From NCBI GenBank assembly GCA_021769025.1, contig JAETTS010000124.1, positions 1-7,189 on the forward strand: a stretch of 7,189 bases of DNA, given 5' to 3'. Below the pieces are notes generated by a model. That model worked only from the letters and a program-made list of their open reading frames with translations, did no database searches and had not been told where the DNA came from. Source of the stretch: Enterocloster bolteae (GTDB taxonomy: Bacteria > Bacillota_A > Clostridia > Lachnospirales > Lachnospiraceae). Shown in pieces: positions 1-5,856 of the stretch. A program made the position numbers and the translations under genes. How positions within the stretch are numbered: the first letter of the stretch is position 1; each line of letters opens with the position of its first letter.

Positions 1-2291
1 TACCCATTCTTTCCTCGGTTTTTAAATGATATTGGCAGTTTCCACTCCTCCATCTTTCCGCTCTCTCTGTCAAGGGTAAGATACATATTTCCCCAGTTAG
101 GAGAGATCACAATGGTTTCCCTGTCTCCTTCCCTGGAGAACGCCATGTTCCCGAAAGGTCTTTCCTCACACTCGTAATTATGGGGCCATTGGATGGATTG
201 AAAGCCTTCTGGCACGTCGCTGTACTCTCGTATCTCTCCTGTCTTTGGATTCCACCGGGTAATAGTCATCCCATTTAAAGGCAACAGCCAAAGTTCATCC
301 CCATCCGTTACAATCCCTGCGGTTCCAAGATTACTCTCCGAATTACTGCACAGCCCTCTTGCATTTAATGTCTCCATATCCAGGAATATAAATGTATTAT
401 CCTCTGGAGAAGAAAAAACCAGTTTCCTCCCATATACGCCGATTCCTCCGATCTGCCTTTCTCCATTTGCATTTTTTCTTACATTGAAATCCCGGATCCC
501 TTCAACCCCCTGAAGCTCCTCTGTCTCTATATTAAACCGAAGAAATAAAGGATACTGGTTGGGGAATAAAAAGATATATTTTTCATTGTACCAATGACCA
601 AAGAATGCTCCCGGCTGTGCAATCTGGGTCTTGAACTCGATCTTCCTGATCCGTTTATTCTCGATAATCAAAAGATTCTGGGCATTGCCTGGAAGGACAT
701 AGATTTTGTTCTTGATCTCCACTGCCCTTGTGTAATACCCGCCTCCCGCGTACCCAATTCCCAGATCCATGTAAAATTTATAGTGATAATCATTGTTTTC
801 TGAAAACCACAACTGGTTATTCCTCGTCACCTGGAACCGGTCATTCCCCCACATATCAAACGCAGGGTTTATCTTCTCCCCACGCCAGTCGTCTTCTTTC
901 GGAAGGGTGTTGATCCAGTTGTTAAAGATAAATAGGGGCTTTCCCACAATCCCGAAAAGGGATGTGACGCTTGTTCCGGAATCACCAATATACACATCAG
1001 ACAGGGCGATGGTGCTTGTGATATCCGGCGTATCGTCATATATCCCCAGGTGCTCATCTATAAATTTCCTTTTCAGGGCATCATACCATGGCCTGTACTC
1101 CGGCCGCATGGAATCAAAGGTTGATTCCAAAAGAGGGTGGGGACGCCACAGAAGGCAGGCATCCTCCCTCCCTTCAAAGCAGCTGAAGACGTACTCCATC
1201 TTTTTTAAGAACATTTCTGTATTTCCCAACATTCCGTTGATACTGGTGTTATAAAAATAAACCCTTCGGCCCTTTAACGCTTCCTTCCATCCCTCTGGCG
1301 CTTCCGGCGGGTTCTCACACATCTGAATCACCTTGTCGTATTTCGGGGATCCCAAGGGCAAAAACTTTTCCTTCGGTATGGCCGGATCAAAGAAGCGCAG
1401 TATTTCTTTTGATTGAACCACAATATAGTCCACATGGAGGTAGGCTTCACATAAGGCCTGGCCTTCGCTCATGCCACCTGCTATAGCATAATAGGGAATA
1501 TATACTAAGCAATCCGTATATTTTTTCAATTCAGCCGAATAAAACCGGGGATCCACACTGGTCACATAGTTTCCCTGGTCGTATGGATTGTGGATGTACA
1601 CCACGTCCGGCTTTCTGTTTTCCATATCGTATGTATCGTAAGAAACCACCGGTACATAGTCCGGCAGATCGTTTCCTTCATAATGGTATGTCCCCAATGA
1701 CCCGTCTGCCCTCCGGTCATAATAAGGGATAGGAACCACATAGGCATCGCAATCCGGGTCAGCATCCGCCGCTGCCCAGACGCTTTCCATGCTTTCCCAC
1801 TTTGAGGCATTATATGGAAGAAAGACCACTTCCTGACGGGCATGGATATCATGTTTTACGCTGTTTTCTATCTGGATCAGGGATTTCCGCAGGTTCTTAT
1901 AGATTCGGTTCCCGTTGATTGCCTGGGGAGTCCCCTGACTTGCCGTCCGGCTCTCTTGCCCTGAAGCTTTGCCTGCTGCCTGTATTGCATTCTGCTCCAG
2001 ATCCCGGCCTGATGGCTTCTGGCATGATGCTCGATCCATCTCCTGCTGCAGCTCCTCGTATAACTGATAAGCTAACTCACAGTAAGACTCTACACAAGGG
2101 ATGGTAACAAATCCTTTCCCTTCTTCTTTCTCTATCAGGTTTCCAATGCCAATCGCACCCTCCTGGCACTGCCCCAGAAGATCCATCGCCACTCCGTATT
2201 CCTGCGTAGTTACAGCCTTTTTTATTTCCTGATGCGCCTGTTCCAGCAGCTTTATGAAATCCTCTATCTGCCTCTTGTGCACTTTCCTCAT
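1..2291 (-). CDS. TagB/TagF-like CDP-glycerol glycerophosphotransferase domain protein with C-terminal propeller-like region (3' end missing)
   Basis: An uninterrupted reading frame of about 763 codons runs off the left edge, so the C-terminus is not seen. The start is ATG at 2291: an in-frame TAA lies two codons upstream, and an AGGAAGGG stretch (2310-2303) sits 11 bases before it. Residues 1 to about 115 look helical and charged, followed by a polar linker. From about 145 to 480 the protein resembles the Glyphos_transf family, which transfers glycerol phosphate from CDP-glycerol onto wall teichoic acid-type polymers at the inner membrane face. The visible marks are LPLGSPKYD, WRPHP with H385, and YIGDSGTS (G436-D437-S438) followed by GKPLFIFNN. 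From about 515 onwards, repeated strand motifs (RFNIETEE, FLDMET, RWNPKTGEI, TLDRESGK) suggest beta-propeller blades. This two-part architecture is not that of a plain TagF, so the acceptor is unknown. It could instead modify a surface glycan or flagellin. The family call is firm; the exact reaction is inferred. Confidence 0.82.
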   Translation of the reverse strand, partial: MRKVHKRQIEDFIKLLEQAHQEIKKAVTTQEYGVAMDLLGQCQEGAIGIGNLIEKEEGKGFVTIPCVESYCELAYQLYEELQQEMDRASCQKPSGRDLEQNAIQAAGKASGQESRTASQGTPQAINGNRIYKNLRKSLIQIENSVKHDIHARQEVVFLPYNASKWESMESVWAAADADPDCDAYVVPIPYYDRRADGSLGTYHYEGNDLPDYVPVVSYDTYDMENRKPDVVYIHNPYDQGNYVTSVDPRFYSAELKKYTDCLVYIPYYAIAGGMSEGQALCEAYLHVDYIVVQSKEILRFFDPAIPKEKFLPLGSPKYDKVIQMCENPPEAPEGWKEALKGRRVYFYNTSINGMLGNTEMFLKKMEYVFSCFEGREDACLLWRPHPLLESTFDSMRPEYRPWYDALKRKFIDEHLGIYDDTPDITSTIALSDVYIGDSGTSVTSLFGIVGKPLFIFNNWINTLPKEDDWRGEKINPAFDMWGNDRFQVTRNNQLWFSENNDYHYKFYMDLGIGYAGGGYYTRAVEIKNKIYVLPGNAQNLLIIENKRIRKIEFKTQIAQPGAFFGHWYNEKYIFLFPNQYPLFLRFNIETEELQGVEGIRDFNVRKNANGERQIGGIGVYGRKLVFSSPEDNTFIFLDMETLNARGLCSNSESNLGTAGIVTDGDELWLLPLNGMTITRWNPKTGEIREYSDVPEGFQSIQWPHNYECEERPFGNMAFSREGDRETIVISPNWGNMYLTLDRESGKMEEWKLPISFKNRGKNG

Positions 2292-2294
2292 CGT

Positions 2295-2486
2295 TTACGG
2301 TTCCCTTCCTGGCATGCGGTTTCCTTTTTCACAGACAGCCGCATGGTTTCCTGTTCTATCTTCCTTTTGCCTTTCAATCATCGTCTTCCGGCAATTTTGA
2401 AATAAGATATATTGGTCATCTGATAGATGATGCAAAGACCACAGCGCCCACTCACAGTGTTCTGGTTCCCACAGGTTCCTATACAA
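2295..2486 (-). CDS. Possible small protein or 3' gene remnant upstream of the TagF-like gene
   Basis: A 63-codon frame, readable from a TTG at 2486, ends with TAA at 2297-2295, three bases before the ATG of the TagF-like gene and in the same frame. Its composition looks protein-like: three Trp within twelve residues (LWEPEHCEWALWSLHH), then a helical acidic/basic stretch (DDQYILFQNCRKTMIERQKE). There is no ATG start and no convincing ribosome binding site, and a TGA lies five codons upstream of the TTG. It may therefore be the tail of an older gene cut off by arrival of the TnpB-like element, a TTG-initiated small protein, or chance. I do not recognise a family. Confidence 0.35.
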   Translation of the reverse strand: MYRNLWEPEHCEWALWSLHHLSDDQYILFQNCRKTMIERQKEDRTGNHAAVCEKGNRMPGREP

Positions 2487-2499
2487 TGCACCGCATCTT

Positions 2500-2895
2500 C
2501 ACCATTGAGCGTCTTTTTGTGGCTTTGCTTCGCTCCCTGCTACATCACAGGTTCCCTTACGGTTGCCCATGTTCACAAGGTCCTGGCATACCCAATCCGC
2601 AGGCTCTCCCTGCCTTCTAATGCCGTTTTGGTTTTTTATATCATGAACCCGCTGCTCAGTCCCTTCGGTAAAGCCCCGGCTCATCACCGGATCTTATCTA
2701 AGCCGCTGTTCCTATGATTATGATCGAATCTTGCTGTCCCTATGTCTGCTGGTTCTTTTCCGGCAGCTTTTCTTTTCTCTCATTATGAAGCTCTTCCATC
2801 TGCCCTGTAGACAGTGAACAACTTCAAGCACAGCCAATACCTGTCGTCGGCCTGATATCCTATTTCACAATCTTCCCCTCCAGGCCGCGCTTTAC
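2500..2895 (-). ncRNA. Candidate guide RNA (omega-RNA-like) region overlapping the 3' end of the TnpB-like gene
   Basis: In TnpB and TldR loci the guide RNA scaffold overlaps the 3' end of the gene and continues downstream. Here the minus strand after the stop codon has no convincing gene for some 370 bases but shows several local hairpins. GGCCTG at 2886-2881 pairs with CAGGCC at 2854-2849 and spans the stop codon. A two-tier hairpin occupies 2624-2585, with an outer GGCAT/ATGCC stem and an inner GCAGG/CCTGC stem with a 5-base loop. The limits are approximate, and the guide segment cannot be placed without related loci. Assignment rests on position and structure only. A weak 62-codon frame (2499-2687) crosses the region but has no ribosome binding site. 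Confidence 0.3.
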
Positions 2896-4173
2896 GATAT
2901 TCCTCGCCGCATTTACCTTTTTATCCGCCGTATAGCCGCATACTCCGCAGGTAAAGACTGCTCCCTTCTGCTCCATAACCTCCCCGCAGCTGCTGCACTC
3001 CCGGCTGATGTCCTTTCCCAGGACTTCTATCAGCTCTATCGATTGCTCCTTACACTTCTGGGTCAGGCGGCTTCGGATGTACCCCCTCTGCCACATGGAT
3101 ACCTGGTTGTTGATCCTTGGGATCCCCCCGCCTTTCTTCGGCCTTGGCAGCTTTACCATATAGATGGTTCCCGGCTTCTCCTCCTTCAGAAACCGGTTCA
3201 GCTCATGGTTGATATACCCATGCAGCTGCTCTTCCAGACACCTCTTCTTCTCCTGGTATTTCTTCCTTCCTGGGTTCTCTCCACGGTTATTGTTGTAGCT
3301 TGCGGTCTGGCCCTGTACCCACTCTGCATACCTGGACGCATACTCCCCAAATTCCTTTCCATAGAAATGGCCGTCGCTGGTTGTCACCATGGTGAACATC
3401 CCCATGGATATTCCGATGCATCCTGTATACTCCCGGTAGGAGCGCACCGTCACATACACCGGCGCCATAATCTCGATTCTTCCTTCCTCCGGATACAGCT
3501 TGACATAAAGCTGGCTTTTATACTGGTTGTTATCCGTTAGCGGCACAAACACCCGCCTCCGGTTCTCCTTGGTCGATAAATAGATCCCGTGGTCTCCATA
3601 CCGGTAGGCCCTCTCAGACACGGAAAAACCTGTCGCCGTGTCGGTATGCTGCTTCCCGTGATGCTTTCTCACCTGCCTGCACAGGTAGCGGTGCAGCTTC
3701 CCTGTATCCACCTGGGCTGCCAGCTCCCCATACGTTTTTTGTATCTCCTGGGGCAGCTTCACCGGCTCCTGGCCCAGCACTGCGGTAAACGCGTTGCTGA
3801 CTTTCAGGAGGAAGCGGAGGTAGTGCTTCTCCTCCGGTGTCAGGCTCTCATTCTCCCCCACCAGCTGCAGGACCTTCGCCTTGGTCTGGTTCCACTGGGC
3901 CTTGATATCCGCCAGGGCATCAAAAATGGCAAGATAGAAGTAGACGCTTGGCAGCCCCATACGTTTGCGCAGGTCGGTAGCTGTCATCTCATTCTGAACC
4001 GTGTACCCTGGGTAAATCTTTTTTAAGCCCCCGATTCCGCCAAAACGGTCATAGACGTAATTCTTTACCTTGCAGCAGTCCTGCGCAATCTCCTGCAGCT
4101 TCGTCATGTCCTCTGGGGATATAGGCTCTTTGCTGTACTGGCGGACGGTCTTGCATATCTTGTCTGATGCCAT
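2860..4173 (-). CDS. Nuclease-dead TnpB-family protein (TldR-like candidate RNA-guided DNA-binding protein)
   Basis: This intact 437-residue protein has the full length and layout of IS605 OrfB/TnpB. It has a helical N-terminal region (about 15-135), a middle beta-rich part (about 180-245), RuvC-I (251-268), a long helix (about 300-332), RuvC-II (335-343), a zinc finger with C393-x2-C396 and C409-x2-C412, and RuvC-III ending in VNAARNI (420-426). The catalytic acids appear lost. The usual GIDxG reads GISMG (S256 for Asp). The usual IVIEDL reads IYMVKL (V340 for Glu). The usual DRDxNAA reads DKKVNAA (K419 for Asp). The fold and zinc site are kept, so RNA-guided binding without cutting is the best inference, as in described TldR repressors. 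The start ATG at 4173 has AGAAGGA eight bases upstream. No tnpA is nearby. The alternative is a decayed or rearranged TnpB; D417 and D267 are the only nearby acids that could substitute. Confidence 0.85.
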   Translation of the reverse strand: MASDKICKTVRQYSKEPISPEDMTKLQEIAQDCCKVKNYVYDRFGGIGGLKKIYPGYTVQNEMTATDLRKRMGLPSVYFYLAIFDALADIKAQWNQTKAKVLQLVGENESLTPEEKHYLRFLLKVSNAFTAVLGQEPVKLPQEIQKTYGELAAQVDTGKLHRYLCRQVRKHHGKQHTDTATGFSVSERAYRYGDHGIYLSTKENRRRVFVPLTDNNQYKSQLYVKLYPEEGRIEIMAPVYVTVRSYREYTGCIGISMGMFTMVTTSDGHFYGKEFGEYASRYAEWVQGQTASYNNNRGENPGRKKYQEKKRCLEEQLHGYINHELNRFLKEEKPGTIYMVKLPRPKKGGGIPRINNQVSMWQRGYIRSRLTQKCKEQSIELIEVLGKDISRECSSCGEVMEQKGAVFTCGVCGYTADKKVNAARNIVKRGLEGKIVK

Positions 4174-4181
4174 ATCTGGAT

Positions 4182-4188
4182 TCCTTCT
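4182..4188 (-). promoter_or_regulatory. Ribosome binding site of the TnpB-like gene
   Basis: AGAAGGA on the minus strand lies eight bases before ATG 4173. It supports this start and shows that the gene keeps a working translation signal of its own. Confidence 0.7.
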
Positions 4189-4218
4189 ATCATCTGGTCA
4201 GGCCTTTGAATGTTGCCT

Positions 4219-4246
4219 ATTCTCAAAAAGTGTAGATTTTGAGAAT
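4219..4246. repeat. Left 28-bp inverted repeat with recombination-site-like structure
   Basis: This copy has arms ATTCTCAAAA and TTTTGAGAAT around the asymmetric 8-bp core AGTGTAGA. The dyad extends one further base pair on each side (T4218, A4247). The whole 28 bp occurs again as an exact reverse complement at 4346-4373. A 10-8-10 layout with an asymmetric core resembles tyrosine-recombinase sites such as lox and FRT (13-8-13). A repressor operator pair or a REP-like palindrome is the alternative. Confidence 0.85.
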
Positions 4247-4290
4247 AAAATTCCATGGTATAAATTTACTAGAAAAAGGAATTAATTTTC

Positions 4291-4319
4291 TTGATTTTTT
4301 GACGATAATATAATAGAAT
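4291..4319 (+). promoter_or_regulatory. Plus-strand promoter candidate inside the inverted-repeat segment
   Basis: TTGATT (4291-4296) is followed after 17 bases by TAGAAT (4314-4319), a sigma-A-type match in very AT-rich DNA. An overlapping alternative is TTGACG (4299-4304) with TATATG (4321-4326) at 16 bases. The minus strand of the segment shows only weaker matches, such as GTGACA with TATTAT at 19 bases. In the present orientation a transcript would start near 4326 and run at once into the hairpin at 4344-4381. Confidence 0.5.
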
Positions 4320-4343
4320 GTATATGTTTTTGTGTGTCACAGC

Positions 4344-4381
4344 CCATTCTCAAAATCTACACTTTTTGAGAATGGTTTTTT
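4344..4381 (+). terminator. Plus-strand terminator formed by the right inverted repeat
   Basis: The right repeat extends to a 12-bp stem, CCATTCTCAAAA pairing with TTTTGAGAATGG, with an 8-base loop, and is followed directly by six T (4376-4381). The left copy has no T-tract when read on the minus strand, so the two sites are not equivalent for transcription. The stem is AT-rich, so efficiency is uncertain. Confidence 0.5.
4346..4373. repeat. Right 28-bp inverted repeat (exact reverse complement of 4219-4246)
   Basis: All 28 positions match the reverse complement of the left copy, with core TCTACACT. Identity stops at both ends of the 28 bp, so selection or recombination acts on precisely this unit. 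Confidence 0.85.
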
Positions 4382-4454
4382 GTTAAAAAATCCCTCTGCT
4401 GACAGAATTTAAAGGTCTGGCAGAATGAAACAACAACAATTATTTTTAACAATA
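4374..4454. other. Short intergenic stretch between the inverted repeat and the phosphoesterase terminator
   Basis: There is no gene here. On the minus strand TTGTTG followed after 17 bases by TTTAAA (within about 4408-4437) is a weak promoter candidate that could give a constitutive, inversion-independent start for the TnpB-like gene. Confidence 0.3.
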
Positions 4455-4483
4455 CAAAAAGCCTCCGACTCTCGCCGAAGGCT
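4455..4483 (-). terminator. Rho-independent terminator of the phosphoesterase transcript
   Basis: On the minus strand, positions 4483-4460 fold into a 10-bp stem (two G-U pairs) closed by a GAGA tetraloop, followed by TTTTT. It lies 53 bases after the phosphoesterase stop codon and separates that transcript from the inverted-repeat region and the TnpB-like gene. Confidence 0.88.
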
Positions 4484-4535
4484 GATAATTTCTATCCTGT
4501 ATATCTCATTTCCTATCGCTTAACCATATTTTGCT

Positions 4536-5225
4536 TCATCGCTCTACCGCCTTATTAACCTCCATCTTATCCACAATCCCCTCAGCTGTCACAGCGGGAT
4601 GCGTCACTTTGATCCTGCATACAGTCTCTACAAAATCCGGTTCCAGCTTCATAGTACTACTGATTCTGGTTACGGATTGCCCTTTCTCCATCCGCTTTAA
4701 AATCTCTCTGACCGTTGCCGGCAGATCAGATATCGTCCCTTTGATTTGCATATCTCCAGTCTCACCGTGGGAAATGTCAACCCGTTCCACACGCCAGCTT
4801 CCCTCTTCCAGATAGAGAATTGCCATTGTAATCGGCTGAGTAAATCTTCGTTTTCCACAGCTTCCCGGATTCAGCCACAGCCGCCCGTCTCTTGTCTCTT
4901 CCATATATTTATGGGAATGTCCATAGATCACGATCTGGCTGCTACCTAAATCCTGGGGAATATCCTTTTTATTATGAATAAGAAAAATCTCCACTCCTGC
5001 CAGTGTAACATTCATAAATTCCGGTATATCCTCTGCCCACTCCTTATCGTTGTTGCCTCTAACCACATAGAACGGGGCATCCTTTTTCCGGCATTCCAAA
5101 ATCTGGTCTATGATCTTTTGGGAACTGATATCACCGGCATGGATGACAGCATCGCAGGACTGGATCTGGCTGACGACTTCCTGGCGCAGAAGGTTATGAG
5201 TATCAGATAAGACTGCCACTACCAT
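4536..5225 (-). CDS. YfcE/MJ0936-family metallophosphoesterase with extra C-terminal domain
   Basis: This 229-residue cytoplasmic protein has the dinuclear-metal phosphoesterase motifs in order: SDTHN (D8, H10), HAGD (D32), GNND (N58-N59-D60), a His at 84 where the family has its third block, GHSH (H103, H105) and LNPGSC (119-123). MJ0936/YfcE enzymes hydrolyse phosphodiesters in vitro, and their natural substrate is usually unknown. The core ends near residue 160. Residues about 165-229 form an added domain containing KGQSVTRISSTMKLEPDFVETVCRI, whose pattern suggests a helix-turn-helix. ATG at 5225 is chosen, with GGAGG (5240-5236) ten bases upstream. TTG at 5228 would add one residue and has seven-base spacing, so it cannot be excluded. 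The ATG overlaps the TGA of the upstream remnant by one base (TGATG), so translation is probably coupled. A terminator follows at 4483-4455. Confidence 0.9.
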   Translation of the reverse strand: MVVAVLSDTHNLLRQEVVSQIQSCDAVIHAGDISSQKIIDQILECRKKDAPFYVVRGNNDKEWAEDIPEFMNVTLAGVEIFLIHNKKDIPQDLGSSQIVIYGHSHKYMEETRDGRLWLNPGSCGKRRFTQPITMAILYLEEGSWRVERVDISHGETGDMQIKGTISDLPATVREILKRMEKGQSVTRISSTMKLEPDFVETVCRIKVTHPAVTAEGIVDKMEVNKAVER

Positions 5226-5611
5226 CAAACCACCGCCTCCACCAATATCTTATCTCCTATTGCAATTTCATGAATGCCCATCTGGTTCTTCTTATTGAAA
5301 TTAAAACTGAGCATATACCCTTTTTTCAGATGAAAATATTCCAGATACCCTGCCAGCTGCTCTTCTCCTCTTTCATTGTATTCGTTTCCACGCCAAATTT
5401 TTAGTTCTGCAATAAACGGTTCACCCAAATAATCCACCTCTGCTATCCCTTCTCTCGTCCAGCTTTCTAACATACTTGGAAATTTATCCATCCCATATAC
5501 TTTCTCATCAATCAGCTCACATATCGCAGAAACCAAATACGGATATCCCAATGTATACTCATAAATACATTGGGATACCTCCTTCACATTCATCCCAGTA
5601 TGATAGTCCAT
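5225..5611 (-). pseudogene. Remnant of an AAA-ATPase-like / PD-(D/E)XK protein, truncated and internally deleted
   Basis: The 128 codons join two parts of a much longer family (AAA-ATPase_like with a C-terminal PDDEXK_9 domain, usually over 500 residues). Residues 1-34 (DYHTGMNVKEV...TLGYPYLVSAIC) match the end of the ATPase module. Residues about 60-128 (DYLGEPFIAELKIWRG, QLAGYLEYFHLKKGYMLSFNFNKK, DKILVEAVV) match the extreme C-terminal nuclease-like module. The region that normally lies between WTREG and the DYLGE segment, well over 100 residues, is missing without breaking the frame. The Walker motifs and N-terminus are absent, and an in-frame TAA lies five codons upstream of the ATG. The ExK motif (E-L-K near residue 70) survives. 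The frame may persist only because its stop is coupled to the phosphoesterase start. The identification rests on remembered family sequence and is fairly secure; function is unlikely. Confidence 0.75.
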
Positions 5612-5675
5612 TTCACATTCCCAAAATTACAGCGTTCTACCAAATCCTTTCTTATAAACCATCATAACAGATCCG
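5612..5675. other. Intergenic leader of the remnant/phosphoesterase pair
   Basis: This 64-base stretch lies between the upstream terminator and the remnant's ATG, so a promoter for the pair should be here. I see no good -35/-10 pair: TATAAG on the minus strand has no matching -35. Confidence 0.3.
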
Positions 5676-5714
5676 AAAAAAAGTGGCAAGTGATATCCTG
5701 CCTTCACCTGCCAC
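5676..5714 (-). terminator. Strong terminator of the wall-binding protein transcript
   Basis: On the minus strand GTGGCAGGTGA (5714-5704) pairs with TCACTTGCCAC (5693-5683), giving an 11-bp stem with one G-U pair and a 10-base loop, followed by seven T. The G-U pair would be an A-C mismatch on the plus strand, so the signal is directional. It lies about 130 bases beyond the stop codon, with a repeat array in between. Confidence 0.88.
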
Positions 5715-5731
5715 CTTTCTCCTATCCAATT

Positions 5732-5856
5732 CTCAAATTCTTCCGATTCCTCAAATCTGCATGATCTTTAAATCCGTCTGATCCTCAAATCCCCTGATCC
5801 TCAAATCTCCTCGTTCCTCAAATACCCCCGCTTCTCAAATTCTCCTACTTCTGAAT
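5732..5856. repeat. Degenerate tandem array of eight units with a period near 17 bp
   Basis: CTCAAAT or a close variant begins at 5732, 5750, 5767 (TTTAAAT), 5784, 5800, 5817, 5834 and 5851 (CTGAATC), spacings of 16 to 18 bases. On the minus strand the unit reads roughly ATTTGAGGATC plus purine-rich filler. The period is not a multiple of three, so this is not coding repeat. The array starts in the last codons of the wall-binding gene and fills its 3' untranslated region up to the terminator. Confidence 0.75.

Larger units (their letters stand above)
4219..4373. other. Candidate invertible promoter element (inverton) upstream of the TnpB-like gene
   Basis: Two identical 28-bp sites in opposite orientation flank a 99-bp AT-rich segment (4247-4345). 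Because the 8-bp cores are asymmetric and opposed, site-specific recombination between them would invert the segment rather than delete it. The segment holds a plus-strand promoter candidate that now points away from the TnpB-like gene starting at 4173. Inversion about the centre at 4296 would turn it towards that gene, placing the -10 at about 4273-4278 and leaving a leader of roughly 90 bases. Size and layout match invertible promoters known from gut bacteria. No recombinase gene lies in the window, so the enzyme would have to act in trans. The repeat is certain; its function is inferred. Confidence 0.6.

Noticed and set aside
1562..1852. Minus-strand 96-codon frame
   Set aside because: It is a frame-shifted shadow inside the TagF-like gene, whose own frame is open throughout.
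2299..2556. Repeated GGTTCCC words (2299, 2464, 2550) and a 10-bp repeat CACAGGTTCC (2470, 2546)
   Set aside because: The words are short, unevenly spaced and lack a conserved frame. They are not enough to call a repeat family or CRISPR-like array.
2585..2637. Hairpin followed by T-runs on the plus strand, resembling a terminator
   Set aside because: No plus-strand gene or promoter lies to its left, the stem has large internal loops, and the T-run is interrupted by GG. It fits better as part of a minus-strand structured RNA.
2499..2687. Minus-strand 62-codon frame beginning GTG-ATG
   Set aside because: It has no ribosome binding site, a sequence without recognisable features, and overlaps strong hairpins. 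It is kept only as a caveat to the guide RNA call.
2427..2717. Plus-strand 96-codon frame
   Set aside because: It has no ribosome binding site or recognisable family and lies over the candidate structured RNA and the minus-strand frames.
3043..4026. Two long plus-strand frames (3043-3540 and 3589-4026)
   Set aside because: Both lie wholly antisense to the well-supported TnpB-family gene and have leucine/proline-rich, family-less translations typical of shadow frames.
4380..4452. 10-bp inverted repeat TTGTTAAAAA / TTTTTAACAA
   Set aside because: It is low-complexity AT sequence with a 53-base gap, and could easily arise by chance.
2395..4514. A 12-of-13 match (TATATCT-ATTTC) between the stretch after the TnpB-like gene (minus strand near 2400) and 4502-4514 (plus strand), considered as guide and target
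   Set aside because: It is AT-rich, short, not next to any promoter and in an intergenic tail; chance is the simplest explanation.
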